Below, piece after piece: positions 1 through 7,009 of a stretch of 31,741 nt of DNA. Made by a program: the position numbers and the translations under genes. The notes beneath the pieces are model-generated. The model worked only from the letters and a program-made list of their open reading frames with translations, was not told where the DNA came from and ran no database searches. The stretch is from JACPLA01 sp964602055 (GTDB lineage: Bacteria > Bacteroidota > Ignavibacteria > UBA10030), in NCBI GenBank assembly GCA_964602055.1, contig CAZRPU010000024.1, positions 1 through 31,741 on the forward strand. Reading direction: 5' to 3'. The first letter of the stretch is position 1; each line of letters starts with the position of its first letter.

Positions 1-1894
1 TCTGATCTTCCATCCGCCTCTTCTCTGTAATGTCAGAGCAAATCGATAACACACCCTTGGGCCGATCGCCGCCGTTCCTCAAAAGCGTCCAACGTGCCTG
101 GACAATGATTTCCCGCCCATCTTTGCGCTTGTGCGTGAGTATCCCTGTCCATTCACCGCGCTCGAGCAATTCCCGAAGTGCCTTGTCATACGATGATGTA
201 TCCTTTGTGACCAAGATGTTCGAGATGTTGCCGCCAAGAATTTCCGATTCTTTAAAACCGTAGAGAGTCTCAGCACCGCGGTTCCAGTAGCGGTACGTTC
301 CGTCGAGATCATGGACACTGATTGCATCGGAAGCTTTATTGAGGAAATTTGCCTGTTCCTCGATCTTCTCACGATCACATTTCTGCTGGGTGATATCCTC
401 CTTGATGCCGATGAAATGCACAATCCGCCCCTCATGGTTCTTCACGGGAGAAATCGATACTCTTTCCCAGTAGAATTCGCCATTCTTTTTCTTGTTGCAG
501 AGCTCCCCTGTCCATTCTCTTCCTGCAGTGATGGTCTTCCACAATTCACCATAAACCGATGCCGGCGTGATTCCCGATTTGAGAATACTCGGTTTCTTTC
601 CAAGGACCTCATGGTGCTCATAGCCGGAGATTTCGGAGAATTTGGGATTCGCATATTCGATGTGCCCCTCCGGATCCGTAATGACAAGAGAAACCGGGCT
701 TTGTTCTATCGCTCTTGTGAGCTTCGTAATCTCCTCCCGGAATTGTTTTTGTTCTGTGATGTCCCTGGCACTTGCGTATATCATGCCTTTGTCGACGTCC
801 CCATAGGAATTCCACGAAAGCCACTTATACGAACCATCCTTCGCTTCATATCGGTTTTCAAATCCGAGCACCGGTTTCCCCACAGAAAGCTCCTCAGAAG
901 CCTTCAACGTCATTTCGCGGTCATCCGGATGGACAAACGTAAGAAAGGGCCTGCTCATGAGTTCCTTTTGGGACCATCCGAGAACTCTTTCCCAGGACGA
1001 ATTCAGCTCTTTGAACAACCCGTCGAACCCTGCAATGCAAAGCATTTCCATCGATACTTCAAAAAACCTCTGCCGTTCTTCCTCCGCCTTCTTTCTATCA
1101 GTGACGTCACGGCCGATAACATGAAATCCGGCAAATTTTCCTCCCTCCAAAATGATTTTGGCATCTTGGGCCACCCAACGAAGTTCTCCATCTTTTGTCC
1201 GAAAGGGAAGTTCAGCAAATGAACTTTCCGTCCGATTGTGCTTCTGACGGAGGTAATGCAAGAGGACTTTTTTCCGATGATCCCTATGCACAAGATCGGT
1301 AAAGTGCATTCCTGCAAGTTCGTCTGCGGAATACCCCGAGAGAGTTGACGCTGCCTTGTTGGCATGCCTGAAGAATCCCCGCTCATCTGTTGTATAGATC
1401 ATGTGGTCGGCGTTTTCAACCACCTCGCGATACATCTTCTCTGACTGTCTTAAACGGAATTCCGCCTCCTTCTGTAGTGAAATATCCACCATGAGACCCA
1501 TAAACCCCGTTAAGCTCCCGTCTTTTTTAAAAACGGGTGACGTGTGAAGAATCACGGGAATTGCTTCACCTGATTTGGTTCTGACGAGCAGGTCACCTTT
1601 CCACGGTTTACCCGATCGCAGCAGGCTGAGAATAGACTCCCCTGCTTTTCCCATTTCCTGAAATGCCTGCGTATCCCTGATATGAAACCCGACTACTTCA
1701 CTTGACTGCCATCCAAAGAGATTTTCGGCAACCTGGTTCCAGTAGGAGATGACGCCCTCGGGGTTTGTCATGATCACTGCGTCAAGTGTATCGAATAACA
1801 TGAAATTAAAGGGCGGTCTTGTCCTTGTGGGGGTTCCCTTTGTTTTTTCCTCCTGAATTGATTCTGTCTTTGGGACTCGGATTTGCTTCACCAT
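1..1894 (-). CDS. Multi-PAS sensor protein, C-terminus off the left edge
   Basis: About 631 residues are visible and the gene continues past position 1 without a stop. The reading shows at least five consecutive PAS/PAC units of roughly 120 residues each, starting near residues 32, 155, 275, 400 and 525. Recurrent PAS/PAC phrases are seen, such as GVISYWNQVAENLFGW, DISLQKEAEFRLRQSE, DVTDRKKAEEER, DITEQKQFREEI, DITQQKCDREKIEEQ and DITEKRRMED. No transmembrane segment is visible, so the sensor looks cytoplasmic. PAS domains bind small ligands, haem, flavin or mediate dimerisation; the output module (histidine kinase, GGDEF or other) is not in the window, so kinase function is only likely. Start: ATG at 1894, 47 bases after the upstream receiver gene; the weak GAGG lies very close to the ATG. 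A TTG overlapping the receiver stop (about 1938) and an ATG at 1801 are alternatives. It probably forms an operon with the receiver gene. Confidence 0.85.
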   Translation of the reverse strand, partial: MVKQIRVPKTESIQEEKTKGTPTRTRPPFNFMLFDTLDAVIMTNPEGVISYWNQVAENLFGWQSSEVVGFHIRDTQAFQEMGKAGESILSLLRSGKPWKGDLLVRTKSGEAIPVILHTSPVFKKDGSLTGFMGLMVDISLQKEAEFRLRQSEKMYREVVENADHMIYTTDERGFFRHANKAASTLSGYSADELAGMHFTDLVHRDHRKKVLLHYLRQKHNRTESSFAELPFRTKDGELRWVAQDAKIILEGGKFAGFHVIGRDVTDRKKAEEERQRFFEVSMEMLCIAGFDGLFKELNSSWERVLGWSQKELMSRPFLTFVHPDDREMTLKASEELSVGKPVLGFENRYEAKDGSYKWLSWNSYGDVDKGMIYASARDITEQKQFREEITKLTRAIEQSPVSLVITDPEGHIEYANPKFSEISGYEHHEVLGKKPSILKSGITPASVYGELWKTITAGREWTGELCNKKKNGEFYWERVSISPVKNHEGRIVHFIGIKEDITQQKCDREKIEEQANFLNKASDAISVHDLDGTYRYWNRGAETLYGFKESEILGGNISNILVTKDTSSYDKALRELLERGEWTGILTHKRKDGREIIVQARWTLLRNGGDRPKGVLSICSDITEKRRMEDQ

Positions 1895-1941
1895 ATCCTC
1901 GCTTGTCCATTGTTTACCTGGTGATCGGTCTGCTGTATAGT

Positions 1942-2298
1942 TCAACTCATTCGTTCGCATATTTTCAACACCTTTTCAAAGTCCTTCGATTTATCCAGAA
2001 AGTAGTTTGCACCATTAAGAAAATACTTTCGTTTCAGTTGTGCCTCTGCAAAATTCGTGAGTGCTATGATGATCCTCGACGTGTTTTTTCTTCTTACCTC
2101 CCGTAAGACCTCCAAGCCGATCCCATCGGGGAAATTGTGATCAAGGATCAGTACGTCGGGCTTGAGGCGATCGGCCATGTCGATAGCGGCACGAACCGTT
2201 GCTGCCTCTTCAATCTCGATTTCGGCTTTCATGGTTCTAAGAAACCTTTTCAAGGTTTTTCGAATTTCACTCGAATCATCTGCCAGAAGGATTGTCAT
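1942..2298 (-). CDS. Single-domain response regulator (receiver only)
   Basis: A 118-residue protein consisting of one CheY-like receiver domain and no output domain. The acidic pair D7/D8 (LLADDS), phospho-acceptor D53 (LILDHNFPDG), switch T81 (ALTNFAE) and conserved K103 (LDKSKDF) are all in place, so it should be phosphorylatable. It would act by protein-protein contact or as a phosphorelay intermediate. An in-frame ATG at 2400 would add a 34-residue tail unlike a receiver, so the ATG at 2298, directly before the first beta strand, was chosen; the upstream Shine-Dalgarno is weak. It lies 47 bases upstream of the PAS-array gene on the same strand, suggesting that the sensor or its kinase output is its partner. 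Confidence 0.86.
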   Translation of the reverse strand: MTILLADDSSEIRKTLKRFLRTMKAEIEIEEAATVRAAIDMADRLKPDVLILDHNFPDGIGLEVLREVRRKNTSRIIIALTNFAEAQLKRKYFLNGANYFLDKSKDFEKVLKICERMS

Positions 2299-2448
2299 TT
2301 TTGTTCTTTCGGTGATGCTGAATGAGCCCTTCAGCGAGGCAAAGCTAATAATACAATGTAGATGAATACGTCGGGACGCGGTATCGTGGAAGGAACACAA
2401 CGACTGAAGGATCTATTGAAGGATTGGTGTCCGCATGCGGGAAGTCCC

Positions 2449-2468
2449 TTGTAGGGATTCCACTACAA
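2449..2468. promoter_or_regulatory. Inverted repeat TTGTAG-N8-CTACAA upstream of the receiver/PAS genes
   Basis: Perfect 6-bp arms separated by 8 bases sit about 150 bases upstream of the receiver gene, in the 230-base gap between it and the NarL-type regulator gene. A second, overlapping dyad, TCCCT-TGT-AGGGA (2445-2457), shares part of it. Spacing and symmetry suit a dimeric HTH protein; the neighbouring NarL-family regulator is a natural candidate, but that is inference. No clear sigma70 promoter was seen next to it. Confidence 0.3.
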
Positions 2469-2528
2469 AGCGAACGGAGAAATTATTGTCAGAGAGGGCG
2501 AGCTGAGGGGATGCGCTGAGGTAAACGA

Positions 2529-3158
2529 CTAGTCTATTAACTTGTGTTCCAATGCATACCTCACGAGATCCGCATTGGAGCTGACGCCGATTTTTTCAAG
2601 AATACGGGAGCGGTAGGTGCTTACGGTACGGTCACTGAGCGACAGCTGCTTTGCTATTTCCGTAACGGATTTTCCCTTAGCAAGGAGACGAAGGACTTCA
2701 AATTCACGGTTCGACAGTTTCGCGTGAAGCGTATCTTCACCATCCTGAATGATCGAAGCAAGTTTTTCTGCGAGGCCGGGCGTGATATATCGAACCCCCT
2801 CGGACACTTTCCTGATCGCACGAACCATCTCATCGGGAGCGCTTTCTTTGGTAAGGTAGCCCGAGGCTCCGGCCCGTAATGCTCGAACTCCCGCCTGTTC
2901 TTCCGTAAGCATGCTGAGGATGATAACGCGGATGTGCGGACGAAGCTTCTTGATTTCAGTCAAAGCATCGAGCCCGCTCCGCCCGGGCATAGTCACATCC
3001 AGGACCATGACATCGATATCCCCCGCCATGGCTCCCTGGATTGCTTCCTCCCCGCTTGCCCCCTCCTTGACCACGCGCATGTCCGATTCCAAATCGATAA
3101 TTCTTTTCAATCCCTCACGAACCACCGTATGGTCATCCACAACCATCACGCGAATCAT
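2529..3158 (-). CDS. NarL/FixJ-family response regulator
   Basis: A 209-residue two-component transcription regulator. The N-terminal receiver has D8/D9 (VVDDH), phospho-acceptor D54 (MVLDVTMPG), S82 and K104 (YLTKES). The C-terminal LuxR/GerE helix-turn-helix spans about residues 145-205, with the family phrase LSNREFEVLRLLAKGKSVTE and the recognition helix region DRTVSTYRSRILEKI. The start is the ATG at 3158, with AAAGGGGA a few bases upstream; a GTG at 3182 overlapping the kinase stop is possible but lacks a comparable ribosome site and would add eight non-family residues. It follows the histidine kinase by 20 bases on the same strand, so the pair is very likely a cognate two-component system. 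Target genes are unknown. Confidence 0.93.
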   Translation of the reverse strand: MIRVMVVDDHTVVREGLKRIIDLESDMRVVKEGASGEEAIQGAMAGDIDVMVLDVTMPGRSGLDALTEIKKLRPHIRVIILSMLTEEQAGVRALRAGASGYLTKESAPDEMVRAIRKVSEGVRYITPGLAEKLASIIQDGEDTLHAKLSNREFEVLRLLAKGKSVTEIAKQLSLSDRTVSTYRSRILEKIGVSSNADLVRYALEHKLID

Positions 3159-3178
3159 CTGGTCCCCTTTCTTAGAAT

Positions 3179-4234
3179 TCACCCCTTTGGCACACGAAGC
3201 GGACTCTCCACCGTGAGCGTGGTCCCTCGCCCGGGTTTCCCGCGAAGGTTCAGAGATCCCCCAATGCTCAGGGCGCGCTCCGCCATACCGAGCAAACCAA
3301 GGGACTTTCGGTTGTTCGCCTGATCGGTCGAAATACCAATACCGTTATCGGCGACCGTAAAACGGATCTTGCCTCCTCGTACATGGAGGGCGACAACGAC
3401 TTTTGTGGCTTTCGCATGCCGTATGATGTTCGTCAGTCCTTCCTGAAAAATGCGAAAGAGCGCCGTGGATATCACGGGGTCCGGCGGATGGGCAGGAAGC
3501 GAGGATCGGACAAGACATCGGATGGAGGTCCTCTTGCTGAATTCCCCGGCCTGCCACTTGATGGCAGCAACGAGATCCAGATCGTCCAAGACCGTCGGCC
3601 TCAGGCCTGTTGAGAGTTGGCGGACCTGCTGAATTGTCTGGTCAATCAACGCTGACATTCCCTCAAAAACCTCCATAACGTCCGGCCCATTGGGAGAAGT
3701 CTTTCCTCCCACCGAGAGACGCTTGATGAGCGAGAGGTCGATCTTCAGGGCAGTCAGNNNNNNNNNNNNNNNNNNNNNNNNNNNNNNNNNNNNNNNNNNN
3801 NNNNNNNNNNNNNNNNNNNNNNNNNNNNNNNNNNNNNNNNNNNNNNNNNNNNNNNNNTTTTTCCTCGTGGTAATATCTTCGAACACCGTAACGAATTGTC
3901 CGCGTTTCGGTGAGCTGGCTGAGATACGAAAATGCTTTTTCAGGGGCTCAAAATATGTCTCGAAAGAATGCGCCTTTCCGGTCCTTGCCACTGTTGCATA
4001 GATGTCAAGGAATGGAGGGGGCTTCATTGCGTACGCTTGGCTGGCTGGTTTTCCCAGAAGATTCCTCGCTTTCAGCCCGGTGTTCTTTTCGAATGCGGGA
4101 TTCACGGAGAGAATACGATAGTCTATCGCTGCTTTTTTTTCATAGATGATCTCGTGAAACGCAACTCCTTCGGACATGCTTTCGAAAATAGTTCGCAGGA
4201 ACTGATCGCCGTGGTTCTTCTTTTTTTTCAACAT
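3179..4234 (-). CDS. PAS-HisKA_3 sensor histidine kinase, interrupted by an assembly gap
   Basis: The N-terminal third is one PAS/PAC domain (FLRTIFESMSEGVAFHE through VTVFEDITTRK). After the gap comes the end of a HisKA_3 dimerisation helix (LTALKIDLSLIKRL) and a HATPase_c domain with N-box EGLTNIIRHAKAT, G1 box DNGIGI and GLLGMAERA. This is the NarX/DegS class, which pairs with NarL-type regulators, exactly what lies 20 bases downstream. No transmembrane helix is visible, so it is probably soluble. The 100 N at 3758-3857 replace the stretch that should hold the phospho-accepting histidine (family form ExHDxxGQ), so that residue cannot be checked. Both sides stay in one frame across the gap as drawn (about 351 residues). 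The chosen ATG at 4234 has GGAGAG about 11 bases upstream; an ATG at 4258 would place that site inside the coding region. Confidence 0.86.
   Translation of the reverse strand: MLKKKKNHGDQFLRTIFESMSEGVAFHEIIYEKKAAIDYRILSVNPAFEKNTGLKARNLLGKPASQAYAMKPPPFLDIYATVARTGKAHSFETYFEPLKKHFRISASSPKRGQFVTVFEDITTRKXXXXXXXXXXXXXXXXXXXXXXXXXXXXXXXXXXLTALKIDLSLIKRLSVGGKTSPNGPDVMEVFEGMSALIDQTIQQVRQLSTGLRPTVLDDLDLVAAIKWQAGEFSKRTSIRCLVRSSLPAHPPDPVISTALFRIFQEGLTNIIRHAKATKVVVALHVRGGKIRFTVADNGIGISTDQANNRKSLGLLGMAERALSIGGSLNLRGKPGRGTTLTVESPLRVPKG
3758..3857. other. Assembly gap of 100 N
   Basis: A run of exactly 100 undetermined bases inside the histidine kinase gene. A round 100 is commonly a placeholder of unknown length, so the true spacing and the kinase length may differ. 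Typical kinases of this class have about 30-45 residues between the PAC end and this helix, so the drawn 33-34 is close to plausible. Confidence 0.98.
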
Positions 4235-4277
4235 GATGGCATTCTCTCTCCTCATCATCGGCCGGAGTCAAAACAAG

Positions 4278-4318
4278 AAAAGCGTGACACGGGATCATTG
4301 ATCCGCGTTCACGCTTTT
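4278..4318 (-). terminator. Strong hairpin terminator after the ArsR-permease operon
   Basis: Outer stem AAAAGCGTGA (4278-4287) pairs perfectly with TCACGCTTTT (4309-4318); an inner stem GGATCA/TGATCC (4292-4304) closes on a single base. On the minus strand the stem is followed by a T-rich stretch (TTTTCTTGTTTT), as expected for a Rho-independent terminator ending transcripts from the permease operon. T residues also occur on the plus side, so it may work both ways. It insulates the kinase gene starting at 4234. Confidence 0.72.
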
Positions 4319-4460
4319 TCAAGAAATGGATTGAATTCTCTAACATCACTCCCCCTCTATCTGAAACCCGCTTCAACTCCTCATTTTTCGCACGATGATG
4401 TTCTTGTTGGCTTGAAGGTGTTCGATTTTTGATTCCGAAGCAAGTGAAGTCGGTTATTCG

Positions 4461-4697
4461 TCACAATTTGCTCATGTATGTACCACCAGAGCCAGTGATC
4501 CTTCTTGCAGGATGGCCGACGGGGGCTGTTGATGGAAACAAAAAGCGGCTCCTCAGCTGCCTGTTGTCGATGTAAGGAGGCTGACAAAATGTGACGATGG
4601 CTTTCTCAGCCGGTCTCTGAGATTTCTTTGATTGACCGGAGAGCGGATTTCCGGGCAACACAGTGCACAGAGCGAGGAAAAGAAGCGCAGATTTCAT
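4461..4697 (-). CDS. Doubtful small exported protein at the end of the permease operon
   Basis: A 78-residue reading frame starts 23 bases after the permease stop. Its first 20 residues look like a signal peptide (MKSALLFLALCTVLPGNPLS), followed by a polar stretch and then KAIVTF, which resembles the first core strand of exported thioredoxin-like proteins. What follows has no CxxC motif and no recognisable fold, so it may be the remnant of a thioredoxin-like gene broken by a frameshift or deletion; another frame is open beyond it to 4381. The Shine-Dalgarno is weak. The rest of the 4259-4719 interval holds the terminator and nothing else recognised. Confidence 0.33.
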   Translation of the reverse strand: MKSALLFLALCTVLPGNPLSGQSKKSQRPAEKAIVTFCQPPYIDNRQLRSRFLFPSTAPVGHPARRITGSGGTYMSKL

Positions 4698-4719
4698 CCT
4701 GATTGGCCTTTCGTACGGC

Positions 4720-5841
4720 TCAGGTGATCAATTCTCCGAACAGCAGACCCGCAATAATAGAGAGCGCCATAATAAGAAGAATGTACATCGCCGCTTGCTT
4801 CCTTCCCATGACCGTGAAGAGTACAATCATGCCCGGGAGGCTCAAAGCGTTGCCGGTCAGCAACAGAGTCAATGCCGGACCCCGGCCCATCCCAAGTGCC
4901 ATCAATTTCTGAATAATCGGGACTTCGGTGAGCGTGGCGAAGTACATGAAGGCGCCGAAGGTTGAGGCCACGGCGTTTGAGAGGAGCGTGTTCTCTCCCA
5001 CGAGCCGTGTCACAGCCTCCTTCGGCACAACGACTTCGATCATCCCTGCAACGAAGACACCTACAAAGAGATAGGGAAGAATCTTCTTTGTGAGGTCCCA
5101 TGTCTGGCGCATCCATTCGAGGGTGTGTTCTTTCTGGAATTTCACGAACACGATGCCGAGGATAGCACTCACAGAAAGTATGATGAGAGCTGCTTTTATT
5201 GCCGGAGGAATGGATAATCCAAAGATCACAAGGACTGCAAGTTGAAGAACAAAAAACATCGAGATGGTCCAATTTGAGTACGGAACATCCTCCTGCATGC
5301 TGGTGGCAAAACCATTGGTTGCGTTCCCTTTGTCGTGACTCCGGAAAACAGCAGCCATAATAAGCCCTGCAATGACGGAGATGACGGCAGCTGCAACGAG
5401 CCTGCTGACGGCAAAGTCCCAGCCGAGGACAGAGCCGGTCAGGAGAATCGCCGTAATGTTGATGGCTGGACCGGTGAACAGAAACGCGACAGCGGGGCCG
5501 ATTCCGGCCCCTCGCTTGTAAATACCCGTGAAGAGCGGTAGAATCGTACATGAGCAGACGGCAAGGATCCCCCCTGAAATGCTGGCAATGGGATATGCGA
5601 TATACCTCTTCGTCGCAGGCCCCAACAGCCTTATCACAGCATCCTTTTTGATATAAACGGCTATAGTCCCCGCGATGAAGAAGGCTGGAACAAGGCAGGT
5701 GAGGACATGAAGGCGTGCATACTCCTGGAGAAGGGTCAGTCCCGCACCCAGGGAAGCAAGCATGATCGGTGCGTCAATCGGGGCAAAGTAGAAAACCAGG
5801 AATGCCGCGACGAGGATGGAGAACTTCGTCCATTCTTTCAT
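4720..5841 (-). CDS. ArsP/COG0701-type membrane permease
   Basis: A 373-residue polytopic membrane protein with eight or more predicted helices in two similar halves. The family signatures are present: GGILAVCSCTILPLF with the Cys-Ser-Cys motif at residues 96-98, the FLFTGPAINITAI stretch around 121-133, and the matching second-half segment TEVPIIQKLMALGMG followed by TGNALSLPGMI. This family (PF03773) includes ArsP, which exports organoarsenicals, and many uncharacterised members. Its start overlaps the stop of the thioredoxin-like gene by 4 bp (ATGA), so translation is coupled. The ArsR-type regulator two genes upstream and the redox protein make a metalloid or thiol-reactive substrate likely, but the substrate cannot be read from sequence. 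Confidence 0.92.
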   Translation of the reverse strand: MKEWTKFSILVAAFLVFYFAPIDAPIMLASLGAGLTLLQEYARLHVLTCLVPAFFIAGTIAVYIKKDAVIRLLGPATKRYIAYPIASISGGILAVCSCTILPLFTGIYKRGAGIGPAVAFLFTGPAINITAILLTGSVLGWDFAVSRLVAAAVISVIAGLIMAAVFRSHDKGNATNGFATSMQEDVPYSNWTISMFFVLQLAVLVIFGLSIPPAIKAALIILSVSAILGIVFVKFQKEHTLEWMRQTWDLTKKILPYLFVGVFVAGMIEVVVPKEAVTRLVGENTLLSNAVASTFGAFMYFATLTEVPIIQKLMALGMGRGPALTLLLTGNALSLPGMIVLFTVMGRKQAAMYILLIMALSIIAGLLFGELIT

Positions 5842-6095
5842 TGTCGCGACGCGTTTGCTTCCTGTGCAAGGATCAACTCCTTGATCTTTCCAACAGTCGG
5901 GACGCCCCCTTGCCAGACGACTTTCTCGTCGATCACCAGTCCGGGTGTTCGCATGATGCCGTAGCTGACAATGGAGTCAAAGTCTTCCACTTTCCGGACA
6001 TCTGCCTTTAAATGGAGTTCCGAAAGAACCTCGATGGTGCGACGTTCCAGGGTTTTGCAGTTCATGCAACCAGGTCCGAGAACTTTAATAGTCAT
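5838..6095 (-). CDS. Thioredoxin-like redox-active disulfide protein (TM0996/MTH895 type)
   Basis: An 85-residue minimal thioredoxin fold beginning MTIKVLGPGCMNCKTLE. The CxxC active site is C10-M-N-C13 and the cis-proline loop is RTPGLVIDEKVV. Such proteins (PF13192) are repeatedly found beside COG0701 permeases and ArsR regulators and are thought to reduce a substrate or a cysteine of the transporter. No signal peptide, so cytoplasmic. It lies 28 bases after arsR and overlaps the permease start by 4 bp, placing it in the same operon. Confidence 0.93.
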   Translation of the reverse strand: MTIKVLGPGCMNCKTLERRTIEVLSELHLKADVRKVEDFDSIVSYGIMRTPGLVIDEKVVWQGGVPTVGKIKELILAQEANASRQ

Positions 6096-6123
6096 TCTTG
6101 TTGTTCCTTATTTGCGTTATGCC

Positions 6124-6438
6124 TTATGCTTCTTCCAAAGCTTCCACTTTCCTCTCCACGTCTTTTCGCGCTATTGCTGCGGCGACATCAAGAATCTTGA
6201 AAACGCGATCATCGACAACCTCGAAGTTCACTCGTAGCCCGCTTTTCGATGATTTCAGAATTCCTGCCTGCAGCAAGACCTTAAGGTGACGGGAGAGGTT
6301 CGACTGTTCGAGCTCCAGCGCAGGTGCCAGTTCACAGTTGCAGCGGACATCTTTCCGCAAGTATTCCAGGATCCGGATGCGGTTTGGATGGCCAAGTGCG
6401 GAGAGAATATCGGCTTTCACAAGTGCTGAAGTTTTCAT
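6124..6438 (-). CDS. ArsR/SmtB-family metal- or metalloid-responsive repressor
   Basis: A 104-residue winged helix-turn-helix protein. Seen are the first helices (ALVKADILSALGHPNRIRIL), the alpha3 cysteine motif VRCNCELA (matching the ELCVCDL-type metalloid site of ArsR), and the recognition helix EQSNLSRHLKVLLQAGILK. The two cysteines in alpha3 suggest As(III)/Sb(III)-type or other thiophilic metal sensing rather than the alpha5 Zn site. AAGGA lies 8 bases upstream of the ATG. First gene of a minus-strand operon with the redox protein and permease; an operator-like dyad is found at 6463-6482, so autorepression is expected. Confidence 0.93.
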   Translation of the reverse strand: MKTSALVKADILSALGHPNRIRILEYLRKDVRCNCELAPALELEQSNLSRHLKVLLQAGILKSSKSGLRVNFEVVDDRVFKILDVAAAIARKDVERKVEALEEA

Positions 6439-6462
6439 CGGTCGTTCCTTGAGTTGTCAAGC

Positions 6463-6482
6463 ATATGAGCATATACTCATAT
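6463..6482. promoter_or_regulatory. Predicted ArsR operator ATATGAG-N6-CTCATAT
   Basis: A perfect dyad with 7-bp arms (6463-6469 and 6476-6482) lies 25 bases upstream of the arsR start codon. The ATATGA/TCATAT half-site form resembles operators known for ArsR/SmtB proteins. Its position would let bound repressor block transcription of arsR and the genes behind it. Assignment to this ArsR is inference from location and form. Confidence 0.65.
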
Positions 6483-6617
6483 AGTGTGCCAGACCAAACA
6501 TTCGAAATCTGGCAGATGAACTTCCTTCCAGACCGACTGATTCTTATTTGCGTGAAAAGCGTTCCTGTTTTCGGCAAATCGAATGAGCCGGATCAATCGG
6601 AAAAACGAGGATAAGAA

Positions 6618-6641
6618 AATGCAGGCCAAATGACCTGCATT
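6618..6641 (-). terminator. Hairpin between the tRNA-Pro island and the arsR operon
   Basis: AATGCAGG (6618-6625) and CCTGCATT (6634-6641) form a perfect 8-bp stem with an 8-base loop. Read on the minus strand it is followed by TTCTTATCC, giving a short T-rich tail. It lies between the tRNA-Pro locus and the arsR operator, so it could stop read-through from the tRNA transcript. Confidence 0.5.
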
Positions 6642-6701
6642 CATTTTGAATGTTGTCTGGGAGTTTTATATCTCTGCAGAACCAAGCACAGGATCAGTAT
6701 T

Positions 6702-6846
6702 GAGTCGGGGTGAATCGCCACACAACGGCTCTACGGGGTAAACTGGATTCTCCGCTGAAAGCGGACGCGCCTTCCGCCACAAAGACGGCGGACAAGCCGG
6801 TGCAGAACCAGCGACTTCTTGTCCCGTCGCTTTCTGACGGACTCCC
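6702..6846 (-). repeat. Partial tRNA-Pro 3'-half copy broken by hairpin inserts
   Basis: Blocks identical to the intact tRNA-Pro gene appear here in the same order but separated. Plus-strand 6805-6821 (17 bases) equals 6952-6968; 6742-6750 (9 bases) equals 6943-6951; 6702-6713 (12 bases) equals 6932-6943. These are contiguous in the real tRNA. Here a 54-base insert lies between the two halves of the T-loop (GGTTC / GAATCC) and a 28-base insert lies at the T-stem/acceptor junction. A five-base CTCCC at 6842-6846 may continue the match into the anticodon loop after another 20-base hairpin insert (6822-6841). The inserts carry GC-rich hairpins: TCCGCT-GAA-AGCGGA (6751-6765), TCCGCC/GGCGGA (6773-6792) and CCGTC/GACGG (6824-6840). 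It cannot encode a functional tRNA as it stands. Confidence 0.65.
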
Positions 6847-6854
6847 TCCTGGCA

Positions 6855-6880
6855 GACCCCCGCCACAAAACGGCGGGGTC
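6855..6880. repeat. GC-rich hairpin with GCCACAAAACGGC core
   Basis: GACCCCCGCC and GGCGGGGTC pair as a 9-bp stem with one bulged base around the loop ACAAAAC. The core GCCACAAAACGGC recurs with small changes at 6717-6729 (GCCACACAACGGC) and 6776-6789 (GCCACAAAGACGGC), so at least three related hairpin elements lie within 165 bases. They resemble small REP-like palindromes. No coding region overlaps them. Confidence 0.6.
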
Positions 6881-6882
6881 CT

Positions 6883-6930
6883 CAATTCGACAATGAACTT
6901 AACTCAGAAACGTTAAGCTCAGTCGAATTG
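6883..6930 (-). repeat. Compound inverted repeat just after the tRNA-Pro 3' end
   Basis: Outer arms CAATTCGAC (6883-6891) and GTCGAATTG (6922-6930) are perfect; an inner stem CTTAAC/GTTAAG (6898-6917) nests inside. It starts four bases beyond the tRNA discriminator base on the minus strand. It may be a processing or termination structure for the tRNA transcript, but there is no T-tract, so a simple Rho-independent terminator is not supported. Confidence 0.5.
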
Positions 6931-6934
6931 GGAG

Positions 6935-7009
6935 TCGGGGTGACTGGATTCGAACCAGCGACTTCTTGCTCCCAAAGCAAGCGCTCTAGCCAGGCTGAGC
7001 TACACCCCG
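6935..7009 (-). tRNA. tRNA-Pro (anticodon UGG)
   Basis: A complete cloverleaf reads on the minus strand: acceptor CGGGGTG/CACCCCG, D-arm GCTC/GAGC, anticodon stem CTTGC/GCAAG with loop TTTGGGA (anticodon TGG), five-base variable region AAGTC, and T-arm GCTGG/CCAGT with loop TTCGAAT. The discriminator is A, and CCA is not encoded (CTC follows). Length is 75 bases. It is flanked on the 5' side by three tandem units that repeat its first bases and on the 3' side by a broken partial copy. A TATATT lies near 7240 upstream of the tandem units, so a promoter there would place the units inside the precursor. Confidence 0.95.

Noticed and set aside
311..1222. 303-residue plus-strand frame
   Set aside because: It is antisense to the PAS-array gene, which has PAS/PAC motifs on the minus strand.
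6710..6916. 68-residue plus-strand frame in the tRNA island
   Set aside because: It runs through the hairpins and tRNA remnants, and the sequence is explained by those.
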